From Defluviicoccus sp. (lineage in GTDB: Bacteria > Pseudomonadota > Alphaproteobacteria > MPNO01), in assembly GCA_028821395.1 (NCBI GenBank), contig JAPPGP010000126.1:1-64000 (forward strand): DNA of 64,000 nt, given 5' to 3'. Each line of letters opens with the position of its first letter. Position 1 is the stretch's first letter. A program made the position numbers and the translations under genes. Positions 29,706-38,383 of this stretch are shown here, one piece after another. The notes below the pieces were generated by a model. That model was given only the letters and a program-made list of their open reading frames with translations. It searched no databases and was not told the DNA's origin.

Positions 29706-30482
29706 CTAGGGCAAGCCGGTTCCGGTGTCCATTCCGCCGACCGTCGGGACATGCGCGCGGGCGTGGCGCAGCGCGCGCAGACGCCGCGCCAGCAGCCCCG
29801 CGCGGACCCGGACGAAGAGCAGCGTCAGGAACAGGCACAGGAAACCCGCCGCCATCAGCAGCAGCGGCGCCAGCATCGACTCGTGGACCGCCGGCGCGCC
29901 GATCCGGGTCACGCTGGCCGGCTGGTGCAGCGTGTTCCACCAGTCGACCGAGAATTTTATCACCGGCAGGTTGACCGCGCCGACCAGGGCCAGGATCGCC
30001 GACGACCGGTCGCCGCGCGTCGTGTTGTCGAACGCATTGGCGAGGGCGATATAGCCGAGATAGAGGAAGAGCAGGATCAGCACCGAGGTCAGCCGCGCGT
30101 CCCACACCCACCAGCGCCCCCAGATCGGCTTGCCCCACAGCATCCCGGTGGCGAGGCAGACGATGGTGAAGCAGGCGCCGATGGGAGCCGCGCCGTGGGC
30201 GATGACATGCGCCAGCGGATGGCGCCAGATCAGCCCGGCGGCGGCGGCGAGCGCCATCGTGGCGTAGCAGAACAGGGCCATCCACGCAGACGGCACGTGG
30301 ATGTACATGATCCGCACGGTCTCGCCCTGCTGGTAGTCGGGCGGCGAGAACCCGAGTCCGACCACCAGCCCCGCGCCGATCAGCAGCGCCGCCGCCCAGC
30401 CGGTCCAGGGCTGGACACGGTCGGCGAGGCGCAGGAACCGCGCCGGGCTGGCCAATCCGTGCAGGTTCGACACGAAGCTCAT
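29706..30482 (-). CDS. ccmC: Heme ABC transporter permease CcmC
   Basis: YIHVPSAWMALFCYATMALAA, GMLWGKPIWGRWWVWDARLTSVLILLFLYLGYIAL. Confidence 0.96.
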   Translation of the reverse strand: MSFVSNLHGLASPARFLRLADRVQPWTGWAAALLIGAGLVVGLGFSPPDYQQGETVRIMYIHVPSAWMALFCYATMALAAAAGLIWRHPLAHVIAHGAAPIGACFTIVCLATGMLWGKPIWGRWWVWDARLTSVLILLFLYLGYIALANAFDNTTRGDRSSAILALVGAVNLPVIKFSVDWWNTLHQPASVTRIGAPAVHESMLAPLLLMAAGFLCLFLTLLFVRVRAGLLARRLRALRHARAHVPTVGGMDTGTGLP

Positions 30483-30544
30483 CCGCTACCCTCGCGAATC
30501 CGGCCATACGGAAATAGTGATCCCGGTGAGCGCGCTCAATGCGG

Positions 30545-31210
30545 TCATTCCAGCGCCTGGCGGACCGCCGACGCCGACGCCCAGGGGCAGAGCGCCGAGG
30601 CGGCGAGCGCCATCGCGCCCAGCACCATTAGATGCTGGCGGACGGGGTGGCCCGCGATCGCCGCGTCGACCGCGGCGGCGCCGAAGATCAGCACCGGGAT
30701 CAGCAGCGGCAGCACCAGGATCGACAGCAGCACCCCGCCGCGCCGCGCGCCCAGGGTGAGGGCGGCGCCGACGCCGCCGACCAGGCTGACGGTTGGCGTC
30801 CCCAGCGCCATCGCCGCGACCAGGGCGGCATAGCCGCCGCCGCCGAGATCGAGCAGCAGGGCGAGCAGCGGGCTGGCCGCGATCAGCGGGATGCAGGTGG
30901 TCAGCCAGTGGGCGAGCATCTTGGCGCCGACCACCAGCGGCAGCGCGAGCGGGCAGAGCGCCAGCACTTCGAAGCTGCCGTCCTCGTAGTCGCCGAGGAA
31001 CAGGCGTTCGAGCGAGAGCATCGCCGCCAGCAGGGCGGCGACCCAGAGCACGCCGGCGGCGATGCGGGCGAGCAGGTCGGGCTCGGGGCCGACCCCGAAG
31101 GGGAAGAGGAGCGCGGCGAGCACGAAGAACATCGCGGCCGTCGCGGCTTCGCCGGGCTCGCGGATGGCGAGCCTGAGCTCGCGCCCCAGCGCGGCGGCGA
31201 AGGCATTCAT
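30545..31210 (-). CDS. ccmB: Heme exporter protein CcmB
   Basis: LGRELRLAIREPGEAATAAMFFVLAALLFPFGVGPEPDLLARIAAGVLWVAALLAAMLSLERLF. Confidence 0.95.
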   Translation of the reverse strand: MNAFAAALGRELRLAIREPGEAATAAMFFVLAALLFPFGVGPEPDLLARIAAGVLWVAALLAAMLSLERLFLGDYEDGSFEVLALCPLALPLVVGAKMLAHWLTTCIPLIAASPLLALLLDLGGGGYAALVAAMALGTPTVSLVGGVGAALTLGARRGGVLLSILVLPLLIPVLIFGAAAVDAAIAGHPVRQHLMVLGAMALAASALCPWASASAVRQALE

Positions 31211-31866
31211 GCCCGCACCGCCGGATCGGCGGCGTGGCGGCCGACATCGAGCTCGGCCGCGTCGCCGAGATCGAGCGCGGCGTTGGTCGAGACCACGCAG
31301 CGACCGCCGCCCGCGCAGTGTTCGCGGATCGCCGCATGCACCGCGGCGACCCCCTCGCCGTCAAGCGCCACGGTCGGCTCGTCGAGCAGCCAGAGCGGCG
31401 CCTCCGCCACCGCGATGCGCGCGAGCGCGAGCCGTCTGCGCTGGCCGGCCGACAGGAACCGGGCCGGCAGGTCGGCGAGCGGCGCGAGGCCGAACAGCTC
31501 GAGCGCCCGGCCGATCCCGCCGCGCCCGCCGCGCAGCGCGGCCCAGAAGCGCAGATTCTCGGTTACCGTGAGCGCGGGCTTCACCGCGTCGAGATGGCCG
31601 ACATAGTGCAGCCTCTCAGCATGCGCGACCCGGTCGTCCGCGATGTCGGCGCCCTGCCATGCGACGGCGCCCGACACCGGGGCGAGCAGCCCGGCCATGA
31701 TCCGCAGCAGGCTCGACTTGCCGCTGCCGTTGGGTCCGGTCAGCACCAGGGTCGCGCCGGGCGGGAGCGCGAAGTCGAGCCCGGAGAACACCCAGCGGTC
31801 GCCGCGCATGCAGTCGAGCGCGCGGCCCGAAAACGCCGTCGCCGGATCTGGGCTCGCGCGGTTCAC
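31207..31866 (-). CDS. ccmA: Heme ABC exporter ATP-binding protein CcmA
   Basis: LVLTGPNGSGKSSLLRIMAGLL Walker A, LSAGQRRRLALARI signature, LWLLDEPTVALD Walker B. Confidence 0.95.
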   Translation of the reverse strand: MNRASPDPATAFSGRALDCMRGDRWVFSGLDFALPPGATLVLTGPNGSGKSSLLRIMAGLLAPVSGAVAWQGADIADDRVAHAERLHYVGHLDAVKPALTVTENLRFWAALRGGRGGIGRALELFGLAPLADLPARFLSAGQRRRLALARIAVAEAPLWLLDEPTVALDGEGVAAVHAAIREHCAGGGRCVVSTNAALDLGDAAELDVGRHAADPAVRA

Positions 31867-31883
31867 CGCGAGGCGGGCATGCT

Positions 31884-32663
31884 CTAGCGCCGTTCCTCGT
31901 AGGACGGGCGCAGGTTCTCGATCATCGCCACCAGCCCGTCGAGCGCGGCGCCGATGAAGGCCGTCCCCTGTTCGGCGCTCGCGACATGCGGGTTGCCGAA
32001 GATCGAGGCGTGGTTGGTCGCGGGGCTCGGGCGCCGTCGATAGGTGCGCGAGGGCTCGACCGAGGCCACTAGGTCCCAGCCGACCAGCGGCGTGTAGACC
32101 CCCTCGATGCGGTCCATCTTGACCAGCTCCGGCCTTGTCGAGAGCTGAAAGGAGGTCTCGAACTCCCCGCCATGGCCCATCCCGCCGATTTCCGAGTTGC
32201 GCAGCGCGTCGATGCTGGCCGCGCCGGGCTCCCAGTAGCTCACCGCCGTCACCTGGAAGTCGTGCGCCTCGTCGAGATCGTCGACCAGGCGTCGCGCCAC
32301 CGCGTCGTTCGACGTGCCGTTGGGCCGGTTGCCGTTGAGGATCAGGAGGTCCCGGAAACCCTGCCTGACCAGCGCCGCGCCGACCTCGTAGACCAGCTCC
32401 TGATAGGTTGGGATGGAGAGCGAGATCGTGCCCGGGAAGTGCTCGAAGGTCTTGGAGACCGCATAGGGCACGGCCGGCGCGACCACCGCGCCGACCCGCT
32501 CGGCGAGGCGGACCGCCATGTGGTCGGCCTGGTGGGTGTCGGTGTCGCAGGGCATGTGCGGCCCGTGCGACTCGGTCGCCCCCGTGGGCAGGATGACCAG
32601 CCTGCCCGCCTCGATCGCCGCGCGCACCTCTTCATGGGTCATGTGGGCGATGCGGACTTCCAT
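31884..32663 (-). CDS. Creatininase family protein
   Basis: LPTGATESHGPHMPCDTDTHQADHMAVRLAERVGAVVAPAVPYAVS. Confidence 0.93.
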   Translation of the reverse strand: MEVRIAHMTHEEVRAAIEAGRLVILPTGATESHGPHMPCDTDTHQADHMAVRLAERVGAVVAPAVPYAVSKTFEHFPGTISLSIPTYQELVYEVGAALVRQGFRDLLILNGNRPNGTSNDAVARRLVDDLDEAHDFQVTAVSYWEPGAASIDALRNSEIGGMGHGGEFETSFQLSTRPELVKMDRIEGVYTPLVGWDLVASVEPSRTYRRRPSPATNHASIFGNPHVASAEQGTAFIGAALDGLVAMIENLRPSYEERR

Positions 32664-35062
32664 CAGCGCGCCCGCGCCTCCGACAACAGGCGGTGGATCA
32701 TGTCGGGCGACATCGGCGATTCGCGCACCGGCGCGATGCCGAGCGGCGCGAACGCGTCCTCCATCGCCGAGGCTATGACCTGGGAGACCGGGATGGTGCC
32801 GGCCTCGCCGACGCCCTTGATGCCGAGCGGGTTGAGCGGCGAGGGCGTCTCCATGTGCAGGATCTCGGCATCCGGTACCTCCGTCGCATAGGGCATCAGG
32901 AAGTCCATGAAATTGGCGGCGAGCGGGGTGCCGTTCTCGTCGAACGCGCAGCGCTCGTAGAACGCCCCGCCGATCCCCTGGCCGATGCCGCCCATCACCT
33001 GCCCCTCGACGATCATCGGGTTGATCATGTTGCCGCAGTCGTGGATGCAGAGATAGCGCCTGATCTCCATCGCGCAGGTATCGGGGAAGAACTCCACGAT
33101 CGCGGCATGGACGCCATAGGCCCAGGTCGCGTGCGACGGGCTGAAATAGTCGGTCTCCTCGATCCCCGGCGCCGTGCCTTCGGCCAGCGGCGGGCCGTCA
33201 TGGGTCGAGGCCGGCGCGAACTGCGTCGCGGTCTGCGACGCCTCGTTGAAGGCGTAGCGCAGCGGGTTCGACGCGGTGGCGATCTCGGCCAGCGACACCG
33301 AGCGGTTGCCGTCGACGATCCAGGCGCGCCCGTCGCGCAGCTCGATCGAATCCTCGTCGGTCTCCAGCATGTTGGCGGCGGCGGCGATGATGCGGGCGCG
33401 CGCCTTGACGGCGGCCTTGTGGATCGCGTTGCCGCTCACCACCGCTGCGCGGCTGGCGAACGTCGCCACCCCCCATTCATGCGCCTGGGTGTCGCCCTCG
33501 ACGAAGATCACGTCCTTCACGTCGCAACCCACCTGGTCGGCGGCGATCTGGGCGAACACCGTCTCGTGGCCCTGGCCCTGGCTGGTGAGACCGGTGGTGA
33601 CGTAGACCTTGCCGGTGATCGGGTGCACCTTGACGTGGCCGCCCTCATAGGGGCCGAGCCCGGTCCCCTCGACATAGAAGCCGATCCCGAAGCCGAGATA
33701 GCGGCCCTCGGCGCGAGCCGCCTCCTGCTCCTCGCGGAACGCGGCGAGGCCGATGGTCTCGGTGATCAGGTCGAGCGCCTTTTCATACTCGCCCGAATCG
33801 TAGTTCACGGCCAGCCCGTCGGCGAACAGCAGTCCGTCCCGCACATAGGGGAATTCGCCGGGGCCGATGAAGTTGCGCCGGCGGATCTCGGTCCGGTCGA
33901 TGCCGAGCTCGTCGGCGAGCTGGTCGAGTGCGCGCTCGATCGCGAAGCAGGCCTGCGGCCGGCCACAGCCGCGATAGGGCGTCACCTGGACGCAGGGCGT
34001 GTAGACCAGGGTCATCTCGACCCAGATATGGGGTATCCGGTAGGGCCCGGCGATCGAGGTCGAGGCGACCTGGGCGACGGCGATGCCGTACGGGATGAAG
34101 GCGCCGGTGTCGTGGATGAACGAGTCGCGAAGCGCCAGCACCGTCCCGTCCTTCTTCGCCGCCAGCGAGATTTCGTGGATCTGCGCGCGCTCCTGGCTCG
34201 CGCCGATAAAATTCTCCACCCGATCCTCGATGTATTTCACCGGCCGGTCGAGCTGCATCGCCGCGAACGGGACGAGGATCTCGTCGGGGTGGAACATCAT
34301 GATCTTCTGGCCGAACCCGCCGCCGACATTGGGCGCGATAACGCGGATCCGGTCCTCGTCGATGTCGAACAGCGAGGCGAGCCCGCCGCGCACCGAGATC
34401 GTCGCCTGGGTCGAATCCCACACCGTGAGCTCGCCCGACACCCCGTCCCAGCGGGCGGCGACGGCGCGACACTCCATCGGCGCGGCGCTCGATCGCTCGG
34501 CACCGACGCGCACCGTCGTGGTGTGCTCGGCGGCGGCAAAGGCGGCATCGGCATCGCCGCTCCCCTGGATGAAGTGGGCGGCGACGTTGTTGGGGATGTC
34601 GTCATGCACCAGCGGCGCGCCGTCGGCGATGGCCTTCTCCAGGTCGAGCTCGACCGGCAGCGGCTCGTACTCGACCTCGATCGCCGCGCAGGCGTCTTCC
34701 GCGGTATAGCGGTCGACGGCGACCACCATGGCGATACACTGGCCGGCATAGAACACGTCGTCCCGGGCCAGCGGCCGCTGGGTCTTGCCGCCCGAGGTGA
34801 TGCAGGGGTGCGGGATCAGCATCGGCAGCTCGACATCGAGCGCGCCGATTTCGTCGGCGGTGTAGACCGCGACCACGTCGGGCAGCGCCTCGGCTTCCGA
34901 CATGTCGATCGAGCGGATCCTGGCGCGCGCGTGCTGGCTTCTCACGAACGCCGCGTGCAGCGCGCCGGGGAGCGATATGTCGTCGATGAACGCGCCCTCG
35001 CCCTTGAGCAAAGCGGGGTCCGCGTTGCGCTGGACCGGTTCGCCGAACTGCCGTGTCGACAT
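32663..35062 (-). CDS. Xanthine dehydrogenase-family molybdopterin-binding subunit (CoxL-like)
   Basis: GGGFGQKIMMFHPDEILVPFAA, GCGRPQACFAIERALDQLA, GIKGVGEAGTIPV. Confidence 0.95.
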   Translation of the reverse strand: MSTRQFGEPVQRNADPALLKGEGAFIDDISLPGALHAAFVRSQHARARIRSIDMSEAEALPDVVAVYTADEIGALDVELPMLIPHPCITSGGKTQRPLARDDVFYAGQCIAMVVAVDRYTAEDACAAIEVEYEPLPVELDLEKAIADGAPLVHDDIPNNVAAHFIQGSGDADAAFAAAEHTTTVRVGAERSSAAPMECRAVAARWDGVSGELTVWDSTQATISVRGGLASLFDIDEDRIRVIAPNVGGGFGQKIMMFHPDEILVPFAAMQLDRPVKYIEDRVENFIGASQERAQIHEISLAAKKDGTVLALRDSFIHDTGAFIPYGIAVAQVASTSIAGPYRIPHIWVEMTLVYTPCVQVTPYRGCGRPQACFAIERALDQLADELGIDRTEIRRRNFIGPGEFPYVRDGLLFADGLAVNYDSGEYEKALDLITETIGLAAFREEQEAARAEGRYLGFGIGFYVEGTGLGPYEGGHVKVHPITGKVYVTTGLTSQGQGHETVFAQIAADQVGCDVKDVIFVEGDTQAHEWGVATFASRAAVVSGNAIHKAAVKARARIIAAAANMLETDEDSIELRDGRAWIVDGNRSVSLAEIATASNPLRYAFNEASQTATQFAPASTHDGPPLAEGTAPGIEETDYFSPSHATWAYGVHAAIVEFFPDTCAMEIRRYLCIHDCGNMINPMIVEGQVMGGIGQGIGGAFYERCAFDENGTPLAANFMDFLMPYATEVPDAEILHMETPSPLNPLGIKGVGEAGTIPVSQVIASAMEDAFAPLGIAPVRESPMSPDMIHRLLSEARAR

Positions 35063-35072
35063 GCGCTCCTCC

Positions 35073-35609
35073 TCAGCCTTCGGCCGCGTTCATCAGCTCG
35101 ACCGAGCGGCGGAACGCCTTGACGATGTTGCTGTAGCCGGTGCAGCGGCAGAGATTGCCCGACAGCACCTCGCGGATCGCGTTCTCCGAGAGGTCGGGCT
35201 CGGGCGTCTCCTCGAGATAGCTCAGCATCGACATCACGAAGCCCGGCGTGCAGTAGCCGCATTGCAGGCCGTGGCACTCCATCATCGCCTGCTGGATCGG
35301 GTGCAGGGTGCCGTCCTCGGCGGCGACACCCTCGATGGTGCGGATCTCGGCGCCGTCGGCCTGCACCGCGAAGGCGAGGCAGGATCGCCCGGCGCGGCCG
35401 TCGATCATCACCGTGCAGCAGCCGCACACCCCGTGCTCGCAGCCGACATGGGTGCCGGTGAGGCCGAGCTCGTGGCGGATGAAATCGCTCAAAAGCATGC
35501 GCGGGCTCGCTTCCCGGGTGACGGTCTCGCCGTTGACGGTCAGCGTCACCGGGATCTTCGGATCGGACGAGGCGGCGGGGATCGCCTTCTTCAGCACGCT
35601 CTTCGCCAT
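35073..35609 (-). CDS. (2Fe-2S)-binding subunit (CoxS-like)
   Basis: GCEHGVCGCCTVMIDG, CGYCTPGFVMSMLSYL, LCRCTGYSNIVKA. Confidence 0.95.
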   Translation of the reverse strand: MAKSVLKKAIPAASSDPKIPVTLTVNGETVTREASPRMLLSDFIRHELGLTGTHVGCEHGVCGCCTVMIDGRAGRSCLAFAVQADGAEIRTIEGVAAEDGTLHPIQQAMMECHGLQCGYCTPGFVMSMLSYLEETPEPDLSENAIREVLSGNLCRCTGYSNIVKAFRRSVELMNAAEG

Positions 35610-35612
35610 CGC

Positions 35613-36476
35613 CTAGCCTCCCGCCCGCTCCGCGGCCGTCGCCACGGTTCGCCGCACCAGCGCCGCCAGCAGGTCCCTGCGGTAGGCCTCGCCCGCCTGC
35701 ATGTCGGCGGGCGCGGTCATGTATTCCTTCGCCGCCTCGCCGGCTTCCGAGCGCGCCGTCTCGTCGACCGCGCGGCCGGCGAGGGCCTCCTCGGCGGCGG
35801 CGAGCCGGACCGGTTTGGCGCCGATGCCGCAGGCCGCGATCCGCGTTTCGCGGCACACGCCGCCCTCGATCGCAAGCAGGGTGCAGACCCCGGCGAGCGC
35901 GTAGTCGCCCCGGCGCCTGGCGAACTCCTCGAACGCATAGCCGGTCGCCGGGGCGAGGGCGGGGATGCGCACCTCGGTCAGGATCTCGGCCCGGTCGAGG
36001 CTGGTGGTCATGTGGAAGCGGAACAGGTCGTCCGCCGCGATCTCCCGGTTGCCGCCCGGGCCCTCGACCGTCACCGAACCGCCGGCCGCGACCAACAGGC
36101 AGGGGAGTTCGGCCGCGGGATCGGCATGGGCGATGCTGCCGCCGACGGTGCCCCGGTTGCGGATGGCGATATGGGCCACGTTGTCGAGCACCTCGCCGAT
36201 CAGCGGGTTGGCGGCGTTGGCCGCCGCATGGGTCTCCAGCTCGCGGTGCCGGGTCATCGCGCCCACGCGGATCGTCCCGCCCTCCACCGCGATCCCCCGA
36301 AGCGCCGCGATCCTCTGCAGATCGACCAGCCGACCGGGGGTGGCGAGGCGGAAGTTCATCGTCGGGATCAGGCTCTGCCCGCCGGCGAGCGGGCGCGCGG
36401 TCTCGTCTTCGGCCAGCGCCGCCACCGCGGCCTCGACGGTCTCCGGCGCGACGTAGTCGAACAGCGCGGGCTTCAC
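35613..36476 (-). CDS. FAD-binding subunit (CoxM-like)
   Basis: GTG start. VKPALFDYVAPETVEAAVAALAEDETARPLAGGQSLIPTMNFRLATPG, GTVGGSIAHADPAAELP. Confidence 0.93.
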   Translation of the reverse strand: MKPALFDYVAPETVEAAVAALAEDETARPLAGGQSLIPTMNFRLATPGRLVDLQRIAALRGIAVEGGTIRVGAMTRHRELETHAAANAANPLIGEVLDNVAHIAIRNRGTVGGSIAHADPAAELPCLLVAAGGSVTVEGPGGNREIAADDLFRFHMTTSLDRAEILTEVRIPALAPATGYAFEEFARRRGDYALAGVCTLLAIEGGVCRETRIAACGIGAKPVRLAAAEEALAGRAVDETARSEAGEAAKEYMTAPADMQAGEAYRRDLLAALVRRTVATAAERAGG

Positions 36477-38383
36477 TCCGCCGCCTCCGCCGTGGTCTCG
36501 GCCCACCAGCCGGCGTCGGGGTCCCGCCAGCCTTCGGGCCAGTCGAGCCCGCCCGCTTCCCGCGCGGCCTCGACATAGGCGCCCCGGTCGAACATCGGCA
36601 ACGCGCCCCGGCGCGCCCGCATCTCCGCCCGGCGCGCATCGGTTGCCAGCCCATCCACCCCAAGCCGCGCGCCGTCCGGCTTGAGGATCACGCCGTACTC
36701 CTCCTCCGCGGCCGCTTCCGAGACCAGCCCGCACTCGACATCGTAGGCGACGCGTTGGGGCTCGCGCTGCAGGGGGTCGCCCCAGCCGCCGCCGCCGGTG
36801 GTCCGGATGCGGACGGTCGAGCCCGCCGGCACATCGATGTTGTCGGCCATGCCGGCGATCTCGCGCTCCTCGCCGGGGCCGTCCTCGACCGCGATCCGGT
36901 AGGTCGAGCCCGGCCTGCCGCCATTGACGCCCCAGGTGTTGACCAGCGCGCGGTCGGCATTCGACAGGAGCCGGCAGGGCTCGAGCGCGCGGATGCGCTT
37001 GTCGTAGCCGAACCCGCCGCGGCGGAACCCCGCCCCGCCGGAGTCGCGCGCGAGCCCCAGCTTCTCGACCATGACGGGATAGCGCGTCTCGGAGAACTCG
37101 GCCGGCAGGTTGCGCGAGTTGGGGACGATATGGACCACGTCCGAGCCGTCGGCCCAGGGCCGGCCCGGCCCGCCGCCGCCGAGCACTTCGCGGAACAGGA
37201 AGAAGTCCCGGTTGGAGGCGCCGCCGTGCAGCCCCCAGATGCGGATCGTCTCGTGATCCGCCGGCATCCGCCCGCCGGTCGCCTTCGACAAGAGCGCCGC
37301 GAAGATGCCGAGCGAGCGCAAGAGGATGAAGAACCGCATCCCGGTCGCCTTGCCGAAATTGGGCGTCACCAGCGTCCCCTTCTCCGGGAACTTCACGTCG
37401 ATCACGTCGAGCACGCCCTCGTTCATGTCGATCTCGGCCGCGCGCTCGGGCGAGGCGGCGAGCGAGCGCAGGACCGGGCCCATCCACTTGCGGACGAACT
37501 TTCCGTCGGAATAGTCGATCGCCCAGTTGATCGGCCCCCTGGCCTCGCGGCTGGTGCCGGTGAAGTCGAGCAGGATCTTCTCGGCGTTCTTGGTCATGGT
37601 GACGCGCATCGCGTGCAGCCGGGGCGCATCGACGCCGTCGTTCTCGATATAGTCCTCCCAGGCGTAGACGCCGTCCGCGATCCTGGGCAGGAGCTCGCGC
37701 CGGATCGTCTCGGCGCAGTTCCCGATCATCGCGTCGAACGCGGCTTCCAGCGTGTCCGCGCCGTAGCGCTCGGCGAGCGCTACCACCCGCCTGGACCCCA
37801 GCATGGCGGCGCCGATCTCGGCGTCGAGGTCGCCGCGCAGATGCTCCGACAGGCGGGAGTTGCGCTCGATGATGCGGAACGCCGCCTCGTTCACCCTGCC
37901 GCCCTCGTAGAGCTTGATCGGCGGGATCACCAGCCCCTCGGTCCACATGTCCTCGGCATGGACCGGCAGGCTGCCGGGCACCGACCCACCGACATCGTCG
38001 TGGTGGCCGAACACCTGGGAGAAGCCGATCAGCCTTCCCTCGTGGAAGATCGGCAGGGTGGAGCAGAGATCGGGGATGTGGCCGATGCCGCCCGACGAGT
38101 TGTAGGGGTCGTTCCAGAAGAACACGTCGCCCGGGTTGATGTCGTCCGGCGCGAAATACTCGAACACCGGCTCGACCAGGGCGGAATAGGACCGCCCGGT
38201 GAGCTTGCGGCCCTTGGCGTCGAACAGCGCCACGCGGTAGTCGTGCTGGTCGCGGATCATCGGCGAGCGCGAGGTGCGCTCGACGGCGGCCTCGATCTCG
38301 AGCTCGGCGGAGCGGATGGTGCCGGTGATGATCTCCAGCTCGACCGGCCCGAGCTCGCTTGCCGCCTTCCGGCCTTCGCTCAT
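36473..38383 (-). CDS. Hydantoinase B/oxoprolinase family protein
   Basis: GPVELEIITGTIRSAELEIEAAVERTSRSPMIRDQHDYRVALFDAKG; GTGA/ATGA overlaps with neighbours. Confidence 0.94.
   Translation of the reverse strand: MSEGRKAASELGPVELEIITGTIRSAELEIEAAVERTSRSPMIRDQHDYRVALFDAKGRKLTGRSYSALVEPVFEYFAPDDINPGDVFFWNDPYNSSGGIGHIPDLCSTLPIFHEGRLIGFSQVFGHHDDVGGSVPGSLPVHAEDMWTEGLVIPPIKLYEGGRVNEAAFRIIERNSRLSEHLRGDLDAEIGAAMLGSRRVVALAERYGADTLEAAFDAMIGNCAETIRRELLPRIADGVYAWEDYIENDGVDAPRLHAMRVTMTKNAEKILLDFTGTSREARGPINWAIDYSDGKFVRKWMGPVLRSLAASPERAAEIDMNEGVLDVIDVKFPEKGTLVTPNFGKATGMRFFILLRSLGIFAALLSKATGGRMPADHETIRIWGLHGGASNRDFFLFREVLGGGGPGRPWADGSDVVHIVPNSRNLPAEFSETRYPVMVEKLGLARDSGGAGFRRGGFGYDKRIRALEPCRLLSNADRALVNTWGVNGGRPGSTYRIAVEDGPGEEREIAGMADNIDVPAGSTVRIRTTGGGGWGDPLQREPQRVAYDVECGLVSEAAAEEEYGVILKPDGARLGVDGLATDARRAEMRARRGALPMFDRGAYVEAAREAGGLDWPEGWRDPDAGWWAETTAEAAE

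Noticed and set aside
32693-35122. Plus-strand 809-aa ORF
   Set aside because: Antisense shadow of the CoxL-like gene; composition artefact.
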